Assembly (NCBI RefSeq): GCF_024125445.1
Contig: NZ_JAMXWM010000001.1
Coordinates: forward strand, 62,001 to 126,000
Direction of reading: 5' to 3'
DNA: 64,000 nucleotides
DNA from: Sporolactobacillus shoreicorticis
Lineage (GTDB): Bacteria > Bacillota > Bacilli > Bacillales > Sporolactobacillaceae
Positions within the stretch are counted from its first letter, which is position 1; each line of letters opens with the position of its first letter. This document shows, piece by piece, positions 18,609 through 26,616 of this stretch. The notes under the pieces are model-generated. The model saw nothing but the letters and a program-made list of their open reading frames with translations. It made no database searches and was not told the origin of the DNA. The position numbers were made by a program, and so were the translations under genes.

Positions 18609-19480
18609 ACCATGTGTACCTAAGAAAAAATAAAAATCAATTATCTCGTCCAGCTCGGTTACTAAATCGATTCATGTTGATAATCCTTTTTATCTCCATG
18701 ATTATCCCGTTTATGAATGTCCTTGCGATTGCGTTCTCAACGAGTAAAAATTCTATGGTACCAGGAATTACTCTGTTTCCAAAAGAATTTTCTGTTGAAG
18801 GATTTGTACTTATTTGGAAAACACAAAACTTGTGGCTTCCGTTTTTAAATTCGTTGTTCGTAACAACAGTCGGCACTTTTTTTCAAGTATTACTGTCAGC
18901 ACTAGTTGGCTATATTTTAACAAAAAAGGATTTACCGTTCCGTAATCTAATTCTGAGCTTTGTCCTAATTACTATGATGATTCCTAGTGAATTGACGCTT
19001 GTTTCTATTTATAGTTTGAACCGAGATCTGGGTCTGCTGAATACTTACTCAGGGCTTATTGTCAATGGATTAATGTCAGGGTTCGGCATTATTCTTATGA
19101 AAAACTATTTCGAAGCCATTCCACAATCATTATTTGAAGCGGCGCAAATTGATTATGCAAGTGAATTTAAAATTTTCTTTAAAATCTATCTCCCGATGTC
19201 TATACCGGGGTTAGTCACCGTGGGCTTCGTGTCTTTTGTATCGAAATGGAACAGTCTGCTGATCCCTGTGACCATTATTACTGATCAGAACAAATTTACA
19301 TTGCCAGTTGTTCTTCGTTCTTTGATCTTTAACAGTACGGCAAATTCTGGAACGACATTTATTGCACCGAATGCGATCATGGCAGGTATTGTTATCTCTG
19401 TGCTTCCACTAATTATTGCATATATCATTGCTCAAAGGTTCTTGGTGAGTGGAATGAATCTAGGTTCGATTAAAGGGTGA
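18599..19480 (+). CDS. Sugar ABC transporter permease (MalG/UgpE type)
   Basis: A 293-residue permease with six membrane segments and the EAA loop FEAAQIDYASEFKIFFKIYLPM. It pairs with the preceding permease to form the channel of a CUT1 importer. The ATG at 18599 overlaps the end of the upstream gene, implying coupled translation; the RBS there is weak, so a slightly later start is possible. Confidence 0.85.
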   Translation: MEVNHVYLRKNKNQLSRPARLLNRFMLIILFISMIIPFMNVLAIAFSTSKNSMVPGITLFPKEFSVEGFVLIWKTQNLWLPFLNSLFVTTVGTFFQVLLSALVGYILTKKDLPFRNLILSFVLITMMIPSELTLVSIYSLNRDLGLLNTYSGLIVNGLMSGFGIILMKNYFEAIPQSLFEAAQIDYASEFKIFFKIYLPMSIPGLVTVGFVSFVSKWNSLLIPVTIITDQNKFTLPVVLRSLIFNSTANSGTTFIAPNAIMAGIVISVLPLIIAYIIAQRFLVSGMNLGSIKG

Positions 19481-19485
19481 CGCTC

Positions 19486-20802
19486 ATGTTGGAAACGCTT
19501 AGTAAGGATGGATCCTACATAAGTTCAAACAAAAGAACAAGTCCGTTTCGATATGCAGTGGGTATGCTCGGTACATCAATTCCAATTAATTTGCTTCGAA
19601 CCTATGCAGCGATCTATTGTATTGATCAGATTGGGATCACGTCAACACAATTTTCAATGATCCTATTTATTTATACAATTGTTGATGTATTGAATATATT
19701 CTGGTTTGGTTTTTTGTCTGACCGTACGCGGACGCGTTGGGGACGGAGAAAGCCTTGGTTAATCATATCAACACCACTACTTGTTGTTTCGTTAATTTGT
19801 TTTTTTAGCGGTGATGCATTTGAGAATAAGCTATTGCTCATGTGTTATCTAGGCGGATTTTACGTGCTGACAACTTCGTTAGATTTAATTATCAATTTGA
19901 ATTATGGCTCGCTTTTCCCAGAACTTTTCCCAGAGAATCAGATGAGAATAAAAACGAACGTTTTAAGACAAGCCTTTCAAATTGCTGCTATGGCAATCAG
20001 TATCGCTCTGACACCAATTCTTACCGAGCATCTGGGCTATTTCAGCGTTGCCGTTATCTACGGGATTCTTGCATGGGTTATTATCTGGTTTTGCACATTT
20101 GGTTGTTATGAAAATCCTGAACGTCAAAAAGACCCGGATTTTGGTCTGATAAATAGTTTTTTAACTATTGTTAAGGAAAAAAACCTTTGGTTCTATGGTG
20201 TCTCGACGGCCTTCTATAGCATTTCTTTCTCGATGTTCATGCAAAGCATGCCTTTTTTTATTAAATATGCACTTCATCTCGGACCATCCGCAACTTCACT
20301 AATATTCTTCGGAGTTCTTACGGTAACCGTTATTGGAATGTTATTTTGGGGACGTGTTTCTAGTGCTATTTCTGCTTTGAATGTTTTGCGAACGGCTACC
20401 ATTATCATTTTCATTGGTTTTCTATTAATGGCCTTTTCGAGCAGCCTAAGTTCCCTTGCACTTTTTAGCTGCTTGATAGGATTTGGAATATCCGGTGTTA
20501 TGGCTTCTTCTGATATTGTCGGTGCGAATTTGATTGACCGCGGTTATGAAAATCATGGAAAAAGATTGGAGGGTGTGTATAGCAGTTTCTTTAATTTAAT
20601 GTATCGAGTGAATGGAATATTTATTGGCTTTGCTTTTTTTCTTGTTGAGAATCTCTACCATTTTTCGAGTGGTTCATCACCAGGTACGGTTCCGGATCAG
20701 GCATCAAAATTTCTGTTTGTATTTTTTCCATTAGCCGCGATTATCGTTAGTTTAGTTATGACCTTCCTTATCAGCGAGGGGCATAAAGAACAAAATCGAT
20801 GA
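19486..20802 (+). CDS. GPH-family sugar:cation symporter (MFS fold)
   Basis: About 438 residues, 12 membrane segments. GFLSDRTRTRWGRRKPWLI is the hallmark loop of glycoside-pentoside-hexuronide symporters (MelB-like). The ATG at 19486 follows AAAGGGTGA; a GTG at 19477 overlaps the upstream stop and is an alternative. The presence of both an ABC importer and a symporter in one operon suggests two related substrates, or import of one and exchange of another product. Confidence 0.82.
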   Translation: MLETLSKDGSYISSNKRTSPFRYAVGMLGTSIPINLLRTYAAIYCIDQIGITSTQFSMILFIYTIVDVLNIFWFGFLSDRTRTRWGRRKPWLIISTPLLVVSLICFFSGDAFENKLLLMCYLGGFYVLTTSLDLIINLNYGSLFPELFPENQMRIKTNVLRQAFQIAAMAISIALTPILTEHLGYFSVAVIYGILAWVIIWFCTFGCYENPERQKDPDFGLINSFLTIVKEKNLWFYGVSTAFYSISFSMFMQSMPFFIKYALHLGPSATSLIFFGVLTVTVIGMLFWGRVSSAISALNVLRTATIIIFIGFLLMAFSSSLSSLALFSCLIGFGISGVMASSDIVGANLIDRGYENHGKRLEGVYSSFFNLMYRVNGIFIGFAFFLVENLYHFSSGSSPGTVPDQASKFLFVFFPLAAIIVSLVMTFLISEGHKEQNR

Positions 20803-20839
20803 TTCGTCATTTACTCAACATAAAAGAGGGATTGATAGA

Positions 20840-22135
20840 ATGTCAGCTAATCAAATTGTGATTAAAAAGAATTTAACGAAAGCCGATGAAGGTCTCTATC
20901 TTCCATTTGAATTTAATGTGGGTGAAGGGATTGAACGAATTGATATTGAATACAGCTATGAAAAAGTGAAGCAGATGAAACAGCAAGGTGTCACTCTTAC
21001 TGAAGATCATGCGACGATTGACTTTTCGATAACTTCTTCGGATCGACACTATCTTGGATCGTCAGGCTCAAACCGATCTCATTTGTTTTTTTCAAGTACA
21101 GAAAGTTCTGTCGGATTTCTAAACGATCCCATTAAACCGGGCAAGTGGACAGTCACAGTAGGCGCCTATAAAATCCCGGAAGAAGGCATTGAAGTTACTT
21201 ATACAATTCTTTTCACACCAAAGAAACGACGATTGTTTAAAGGTGACACCCACGTTCACACGAACGGTTCTGATGGCGCACTGTCAATTGAGACGATTGT
21301 CCGTCAAGCTAAAGAATTGAATCTAGATTATCTTTTTATTACGGATCATAATAACTTTGCTGTAAATACGAATTATTTTAATTCAGGAACATTAACAGTG
21401 ATTCCTGGGATGGAATGGACACAATATAACGGTCACGCAGGATTTCTTGGTACCGTCAAACCTTTTGCTGGAAATTTTGTGTCTCAATCAATTGACGACA
21501 CTCGCTCTAAAATGTCAGAGGCACAGAATAATGGCGCCTTGATCGTGTTGAATCATCCATTTTGTCCGGATTGTCCGTGGAAATGGGGTTTTGATGTTCC
21601 TTTTGACGCAATTGAAATTTGGAATGGTGTCATAGCCGAACGGAATATGAAAGCAATTAATTGGTGGCATGAACAATTGTGTCTGGGAAAAAAGATTCCA
21701 ATAACTGGCGGGAGTGACTTTCATCGACCGGGTCTGTTAAATAGTTTGGGAGTACCAACTTATTGTGTCTATGCGCTGTCAAAAGATCCTGAGGATATTC
21801 TTTCTGCAATACGTCATGGGAGCGGCTATATCACCTATACGATCAATGCCCCGACACTGGATCTCTGGAGCAAAGCATGTTCATTCGGTGACACAGTAGA
21901 TCGTCATAGTGAAATCACTGTATCTGTAAGTCAACTTAAGGGTGGAGAGGAGATTCATTTCATTACAGACAATGGCAGAGAAATAAAAACTATCCCCAAA
22001 AAATGTTCAGATGCTGAGTATAGTCAAGTTTGCAAAAACAGTAAATTTTTTCGTATTGAAATTTACGGAAATTATATTAAAGGGTTGGAGAAAAAACTTG
22101 AACTTATTTCAAACCCGATTTATTTTAGGGGATGA
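20840..22135 (+). CDS. PHP-domain metallohydrolase (CehA/McbA family)
   Basis: A 431-residue cytosolic protein. After a beta-rich N-terminal domain (1-130), a PHP domain begins at GDTHVHTNGSDG (His138 and His140), with further likely metal ligands in FITDHNN, GMEWTQ, NHPFC and GGSDFHRPG. PHP enzymes hydrolyse phosphoesters, phosphodiesters or carbamates with a tri-metal centre. No signal peptide is present, so it should act on an imported compound. It is last in the operon and followed by a hairpin. Inference: it cleaves the phosphoester of whatever the ABC or GPH transporter brings in. Confidence 0.8.
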   Translation: MSANQIVIKKNLTKADEGLYLPFEFNVGEGIERIDIEYSYEKVKQMKQQGVTLTEDHATIDFSITSSDRHYLGSSGSNRSHLFFSSTESSVGFLNDPIKPGKWTVTVGAYKIPEEGIEVTYTILFTPKKRRLFKGDTHVHTNGSDGALSIETIVRQAKELNLDYLFITDHNNFAVNTNYFNSGTLTVIPGMEWTQYNGHAGFLGTVKPFAGNFVSQSIDDTRSKMSEAQNNGALIVLNHPFCPDCPWKWGFDVPFDAIEIWNGVIAERNMKAINWWHEQLCLGKKIPITGGSDFHRPGLLNSLGVPTYCVYALSKDPEDILSAIRHGSGYITYTINAPTLDLWSKACSFGDTVDRHSEITVSVSQLKGGEEIHFITDNGREIKTIPKKCSDAEYSQVCKNSKFFRIEIYGNYIKGLEKKLELISNPIYFRG

Positions 22136-22237
22136 TTTACTGCGTAATGAAAGTTTACCTTGAAATAAAATGCATTTCACAGAGTAAAAAAAGTAAAATC
22201 CAAGCTATCTTGTATCATACAAATAACATCTTTTGAC

Positions 22238-22290
22238 AAAGCCATGATCTAAAACTGAGGTTGCTTTTTTAGATTAATTGGCTTTTTATT
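22238..22290 (+). terminator. Terminator after the ABC/GPH/PHP operon
   Basis: AGCCA and ATCTAAAA pair with TTTTTAGAT and TGGCT, followed by TTTTATTTATTT. Confidence 0.6.
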
Positions 22291-22361
22291 TATTTTTAGT
22301 TACCCGAATCAATTTCATAATCATTAGCCCTTGTGCCTCAAGGGTTTCAAAACGTAAAAAA

Positions 22362-22373
22362 GGAAGTACTTCC
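22362..22373. promoter_or_regulatory. Perfect 12-bp palindrome GGAAGTACTTCC
   Basis: A perfect dyad in the 420-bp gap between the PHP gene and the sucrose-type cluster. Possibly an operator; no protein can be assigned. Confidence 0.25.
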
Positions 22374-22458
22374 CTAAGTTTTGTATCATGGTAATTGAGT
22401 AGAAAGAAATGGTAGATTAATTTAAAAGAGATTAATGAAGGGGGTTTCGAAATTATTG

Positions 22459-22519
22459 TTGACAAAATCGGATAGCGCTTTCAATGCTGTTAGATGCTTA
22501 ACCGCTTAAACGTTTAAGC
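22459..22519 (+). promoter_or_regulatory. Promoter region with cre site and ScrR-type operator of the decayed sucrose cluster
   Basis: TTGACA at 22459-22464 is a good -35, with a weak -10 (AATGCT) 18 bases on. On the minus strand TTGAAAGCGCTATC (22471-22484) matches the cre consensus for CcpA. GCTTAAACGTTTAAGC (22504-22519) is a perfect 16-bp palindrome of the type bound by LacI-family sucrose repressors. The site array is intact although the gene behind it is wrecked. Confidence 0.65.
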
Positions 22520-22562
22520 AATTTAAATACTAGTAATCTTAAAATGAAAGGGGTAATTATTT

Positions 22563-22777
22563 ATGAATAACAAAGTGTTTTGATGTTCTGCCGAGCAAGG
22601 AGAGTGCTGGCAAAGACCTGAGATTTCTTAACATGGCCAGTTGTGCCGGCTAGGCAATTGGTGCAGTCATTACATCGACGTTAGTTACACTTGCGGGCTC
22701 CTATATACCGGTCTTTCCTGTTGCGATCGTGATCACGGCAATCGCTGCTTTGTCGGTCTGGGGAATAGAGGGGGTAA
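22563..22777 (+). pseudogene. MFS sugar transporter remnant (start joined to C-terminal tail)
   Basis: ATG at 22563 with AAAGGGG upstream opens a frame (MNNKVF) that stops at once. From 22582, in another frame, the sequence encodes DVLPSKESAGKDLRFLNMAS and continues through an in-frame TAG (22651-22653) to AIGAVITSTLVTLAG and a final membrane helix ending GIEGVR. DVLPS-K-x(2)-AGKD is characteristic of the last loop of sugar MFS permeases in Bacilli. So about the first six codons are followed directly by the last 65 or so, with about 1 kb missing, plus a nonsense codon. Confidence 0.75.
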
Positions 22778-22782
22778 GGTAG

Positions 22783-23802
22783 TTGAGAAAAATTACATTG
22801 CACGATGTTGCTAAAGCAGCCGGAGTCTCCGTTGCAACGGCTTCATGGTCAATCAATGATAATGAAAAACATCGGATTCCGGCAAGTACACGCAATCGAG
22901 TCCGAAAAATAGCCCATTCACTTGGCTATCAACCCCACGCTTTAGGAAAAGGCCTCGTGAATGGCACATCGGATCTTATTGGTTTCGTGACAGATGATGT
23001 TGCAACCATGCCTTTTGCGGGGCAGATCATTAAAGGAGCTCGGGACGAAGCTTGGCGAAGCGGGAAACTTCTACTCATTATTGATACTGGAGGCAAGGAA
23101 TCTGTTGAAGACAAAGCACTTGCCATGATGGCTGAACAGCAGGTGCAGGGCGTTATCTACTCAACCTGGTATCACCGCCCGGTGGAGACGCCGAAGTTTC
23201 AATCGGAAAAACCTGCGTTACTCGTCAACTGTTTTGATAAGCAGGGGCTTTATCCTGCCATTGTTCCCGATGAAGTTCAAGGCGGTCGAGCAGCAACTGA
23301 ACTTCTTATAAAGGCCGGTCATCGACACATCGCTTTCGTTAACACAACGTCTCCCTCGCCTGCACAAACGGGGCGGCTGGAAGGGTACAAACAGGTGCTT
23401 GAGGAGGCGGAAATTCCTTTTGATTCCTCGTTGATTACGTATGTGAAACCGAATCAAGAAGGAGGATTTGAAGTAACAGGTTTGCTCATTGATAGCGGGG
23501 CAACCGCGGTGTTTTGTCATAATGATCGTGTTGCGATGGGGATTTATGATGGGCTTAGACAGAGGGGACTGTCCATTCCCGGGGATATGTCTGTCGTTGG
23601 TTTCGACGACCAGATGGTCATCTCTGCTCATCTGCATCCCGCATTGACAACAGTCGGACTGCCTCACTATGATCTAGGTGTCCTAGGCATTCGAAAATTA
23701 CTGAGAATCTGTCATGAGAAAAATGCGAATAAAGCTGTTTCGATTACGCGTGTTAAATGTCCGCCGATTATTAGGAAATCGATAAGCGAACTTCTGATTT
23801 AA
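22783..23802 (+). CDS. LacI-family repressor of the sucrose/fructan cluster
   Basis: A 339-residue LacI/GalR regulator: HTH ITLHDVAKAAGVSVATASWSIND, hinge PHALGKGL and a complete effector domain (FVTDDVATMPFAG, VNTTSPSPAQTGRLEGYK, VVGFDDQMVIS). It starts at TTG, with a GGGGGTAAGG site upstream, a few bases after the transporter remnant. By position between a sugar transporter remnant and GH32/fructokinase genes it is a ScrR/CscR-like repressor that probably binds the 16-bp palindrome at 22504. It appears intact although its operon partners are broken. Confidence 0.85.
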   Translation: MRKITLHDVAKAAGVSVATASWSINDNEKHRIPASTRNRVRKIAHSLGYQPHALGKGLVNGTSDLIGFVTDDVATMPFAGQIIKGARDEAWRSGKLLLIIDTGGKESVEDKALAMMAEQQVQGVIYSTWYHRPVETPKFQSEKPALLVNCFDKQGLYPAIVPDEVQGGRAATELLIKAGHRHIAFVNTTSPSPAQTGRLEGYKQVLEEAEIPFDSSLITYVKPNQEGGFEVTGLLIDSGATAVFCHNDRVAMGIYDGLRQRGLSIPGDMSVVGFDDQMVISAHLHPALTTVGLPHYDLGVLGIRKLLRICHEKNANKAVSITRVKCPPIIRKSISELLI

Positions 23803-23870
23803 CAATTATTTAAGAAGCTTCACTCGTGCGATTTATTAATCTAGTAAGGATTGAAAGGAGTTCCTTTTGA

Positions 23871-24312
23871 ATGAATCAGAGAATGAATGACCGATACAGA
23901 CAAAGCTATCATATCATGCCGCCAAAGGGCTGGATGAATGATCCCAACGGATTATGCTTCTTTAAGGGGTACTACCATGCTTTTTTTCAATATCATCCCT
24001 ACAGTTCAGAATGGGGACCGATGCACTGGGGCCACGTTCGCAGTATGGATCTGATTCATTGGGAGGAATGTCCGGTTGCGTTGACTCCCGGCGATGATGA
24101 AGACAAAGACGGCTGCTTTTCCGGCAGTGCGGTTGTCAAAGATAATGATTAGGGCATATATAGATACGTCATCATTTGAACTTTTTATCAACAATGGAGA
24201 AGCCACATTTTCAGAACGTTTTTATTCACAGGGGGCTCTTCATTTTCAGTTAAGGGCGCAGCAAAGCACTTGGTGCGATCTGAATGTCTATAAATTAGGA
24301 AGTAATGAATGA
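23871..24312 (+). pseudogene. GH32 sucrose/fructan hydrolase with the centre deleted
   Basis: Codons 1-93 are a clean GH32 N-terminus with good RBS (GAAAGGAG): WMNDPNG contains the nucleophile Asp24, followed by WGHVRS-D-LIHWE and GCFSGSAVV. The frame then ends at TAG (24150-24152). Directly after, in a different frame, comes a GH32 C-terminus (RAYIDTSSFELFINNGEATFSER to the stop after GSNE at 24312). The transition-state RDP and acid/base EC motifs, about 300 residues, are missing. It would have hydrolysed sucrose, sucrose-6-phosphate or fructans. The out-of-frame deletion makes a functional enzyme impossible. Confidence 0.85.
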
Positions 24313-24357
24313 TTTTGGCTGAATGATTATATATAAATGAAATGGGAGATAGAGGCT

Positions 24358-25233
24358 ATGTTATTAGGCAGTATCGAAGCAGGCGGGACGAAGTTTGTGT
24401 GTGCAGTAGGAAATGAGGACTATCGAGTTATCGAAAAGGTATCAATCCCCACGACAGATCCAAGGACCACGTTCACTAAGGTAATCAACTTTTTCAAACA
24501 ATTTGAGGATTTGGTTGCGTTATCTATCGCCTCTTTCGGTCCGATCGAAATCCAGAAAAACAACGCATTGTACGGATATATTACCGAAACTCCTAAAAAA
24601 GGGTGGAGCCAAACTAATTTTGTAGGACCAATTAAAGAAGCACTGAACATACCTGTTTTCTTTACAACGGATGTGAATGGATCGGCATATGGGGAATATG
24701 TGCTCGCACAATTATTTAATGAAAAGATCCGATCCTTAGTCTATCTGACGATTGGAACCGGTGTTGGCGGTGGTGCGGTCATCGACGGAAAGATCGTCGG
24801 ATCGCAAGGCCATACTGAAATGGGGCATGTAAGGGTGAAACGGCATCCGGATGATCTAACATTCGAAGGGATATGTCCATTTCATCAAGATTGTCTGGAG
24901 GGTCTGGCTTCGGGACCAACCTTTGACGCCAGGCTCGGCATTAAAGGAAAAGATGTTCCATTGAACCATCCGGTCTGGGATATTCTGTCGTACTATGTCG
25001 CCCAAGCCGCGATTCAGCAAACGATGATCCTGAGGCCGGATAACATCGTGTTTGGCGGCGGTGTCGTCAGTGAGGCGTTTCTGGAGAAAGTGAGACGCAA
25101 CTTTACGGAACTCAATAACAAGTACATCAAAGTTCCGGATCTAAACACGTATATAAGAATGCCAAGAGTGAAAGATAACGGATCAGCAACACTGGGAAAC
25201 TTTGCGTTGGCATTCAAAGAATTAGAGAAGTGA
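24358..25233 (+). CDS. ROK-family fructokinase
   Basis: A 291-residue ROK sugar kinase: N-terminal GSIEAGGTKFVCAVG (ATP phosphate loop), the TIGTGVGGG loop, GHTEMGHVRVKRHPDD (with the catalytic region further upstream in the VNGSAYGE stretch) and the zinc motif CPFHQDCLEG. This matches GmuE/ScrK-type fructokinases that phosphorylate fructose released by sucrose or fructan hydrolases. The ATG at 24358 is chosen because GGGAG lies about nine bases upstream and the protein aligns from LLGSIEAGG. It is intact although the hydrolase before it is destroyed. A degraded copy of its 3' end lies at 7826-8024. Confidence 0.87.
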   Translation: MLLGSIEAGGTKFVCAVGNEDYRVIEKVSIPTTDPRTTFTKVINFFKQFEDLVALSIASFGPIEIQKNNALYGYITETPKKGWSQTNFVGPIKEALNIPVFFTTDVNGSAYGEYVLAQLFNEKIRSLVYLTIGTGVGGGAVIDGKIVGSQGHTEMGHVRVKRHPDDLTFEGICPFHQDCLEGLASGPTFDARLGIKGKDVPLNHPVWDILSYYVAQAAIQQTMILRPDNIVFGGGVVSEAFLEKVRRNFTELNNKYIKVPDLNTYIRMPRVKDNGSATLGNFALAFKELEK

Positions 25234-25304
25234 CGGACTTATGTGAAAAAGGGGGATATTTTTCCGTGCCTATCGGGTATGTTTGAAAAACCATTTTAAA
25301 TATC

Positions 25305-25330
25305 GAGGGGATCCAGTCGGTCCCCTTTTT
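25305..25330 (+). terminator. Terminator after fructokinase
   Basis: AGGGGA-loop-TCCCCT followed by TTTTT. Confidence 0.75.
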
Positions 25331-25495
25331 CTGTTGAACGATGTTTTATTTTCTCGATTTTATTGTTTTCTCGATCATCGACAATAAAATTTACCAATTA
25401 TTGAGGATAATGATTTAACGCTCACTTCTCCTTTTTCAATTTTTTAAGGGGAACCGTGATTTTCAATATATCGAACGGAAAGTGGGGGTTCAATA

Positions 25496-25941
25496 ATGAA
25501 TGCGGGTGATCCGGAAGTTCAGGAATCTTCATTAATTTTATTTAACGTACTCATCTGTGAGCAAACGATTGAAAAGGATTTATGGCTCGAGAAATCGGAA
25601 CAACTGAAGTTGAAGGCTATGAAAAGCGGCCTCTATCCAATGAGATCGCTGGTCATGACAATTGAATCCCTTCAAGAAGATGATCGCAAGGTTCGTTTCA
25701 CGTTTTATTTGCTACTGAACGGAACTTATGAATGCAGGACACAGGATCACTGCCGCTTTGAAGCGTCGCTTATGATCGACCACTCACTCATGATCGCCAC
25801 TATGAAGAAGGAAAGCCTTTTCCGCTTCGTATGAACAGATTTGTGCATACCTGCCGAACATCAACTGATTCTTTCCGAACCTGTCTATCATGCTATGATC
25901 TCAGTATATGGAGACTATCTTGCTGAGATTCACATGCCTGT
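25496..25941 (+). pseudogene. DUF5085-like gene, frameshifted
   Basis: The first 98 codons form a plausible domain (SSLILFNVLICEQTI ... DHCRFEASLMIDHSLMIA). The frame then shifts: in the other frames the sequence goes on as HYEEGKPF, then SYEQI-AYL and finally QLILSEPVYHAMISVYGDYLAEIHMPV, so at least two small indels are needed to join them. The ending resembles DUF5085 proteins, which often neighbour LXG toxins, but the assignment is tentative. Bases 25768-25941 recur as a second copy at 29121-29292. Confidence 0.45.
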
Positions 25942-26059
25942 TCGGAGTGGCTGAGTGTCGTATCTGATAGATGGCAACACCGGAGAGGAAAATGCGAAAT
26001 AAAGAGTGGATATTAAAAGGCTCTAAATACACGATAAAAACTTAATTTTTCAAGTAAAG

Positions 26060-26215
26060 AGAAGAATGCAACTATTGAGCAGACCTAACTCATCCTATCT
26101 GCGTTTCTACATGAAAGGGATAAATCCTGACAAGGTGTATAAGGTGAACGGCGGCAATGAAGCTCTTGACGGAGATGAACTTATGAATGCAGGCTATTTT
26201 GTTAATCAGGTTTAG
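26060..26215 (+). pseudogene. C-terminal remnant of a GH36-type alpha-galactosidase
   Basis: A 50-codon open stretch reads LLSRPNSSYLRFYMKGINPD, then KVYKVNGGNEALDGDELMNA and GYFVNQV before TAG. The spacing of (L/Y)KG(L/I)(N/D)P, Y-V and GDELMNxG is the familiar C-terminal domain of GH36 alpha-galactosidases. No catalytic part is present anywhere near. The flanking bases 25942-26059 and 26216-26600 show nothing coding. Confidence 0.5.
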
Positions 26216-26600
26216 AGCTCAATAAACCACTTACTGATTCTTGGAGCTCGTTTCAAAGCTGTTTGTTATCGAAACAGTTGACTGATGATCAAATGTAAAA
26301 GATCTGAGACGGATAATGTGTTTTTAAGAAAATAAGTATTCGGCAAAGATGAACTGCCTTTCGAAAATGAAGGGTGTTTTTTTATTGGAGCGAATGCTCT
26401 GATTGGAACAAGATATCGGGTACATAGCATAGTATAATGAATTTTGAGATGAAAAAATGCGGAGATTTGCTTTATTTTTGAGTGAACAGGTTTGTCCTTT
26501 CATTTGATTTTTGAGGGAGGCTTTTTTTGCGAGCGACCGGTGTTGCCGTTTAAACAAAGTACATCATTTGTCGATAATACGTTTGAGTTTCATCAGTTTC
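26216..26600. other. Non-coding stretch before the chemoreceptor
   Basis: No gene, repeat or clear promoter was recognised. One minus-strand frame of 77 codons lacks an RBS. Confidence 0.3.
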
Positions 26601-26616
26601 TAAGGAGGCAGTGAAG

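Noticed and set aside
26324-26557. A 77-codon minus-strand frame upstream of the chemoreceptor
   Set aside because: Low-complexity Ser/Lys/Phe composition without RBS.
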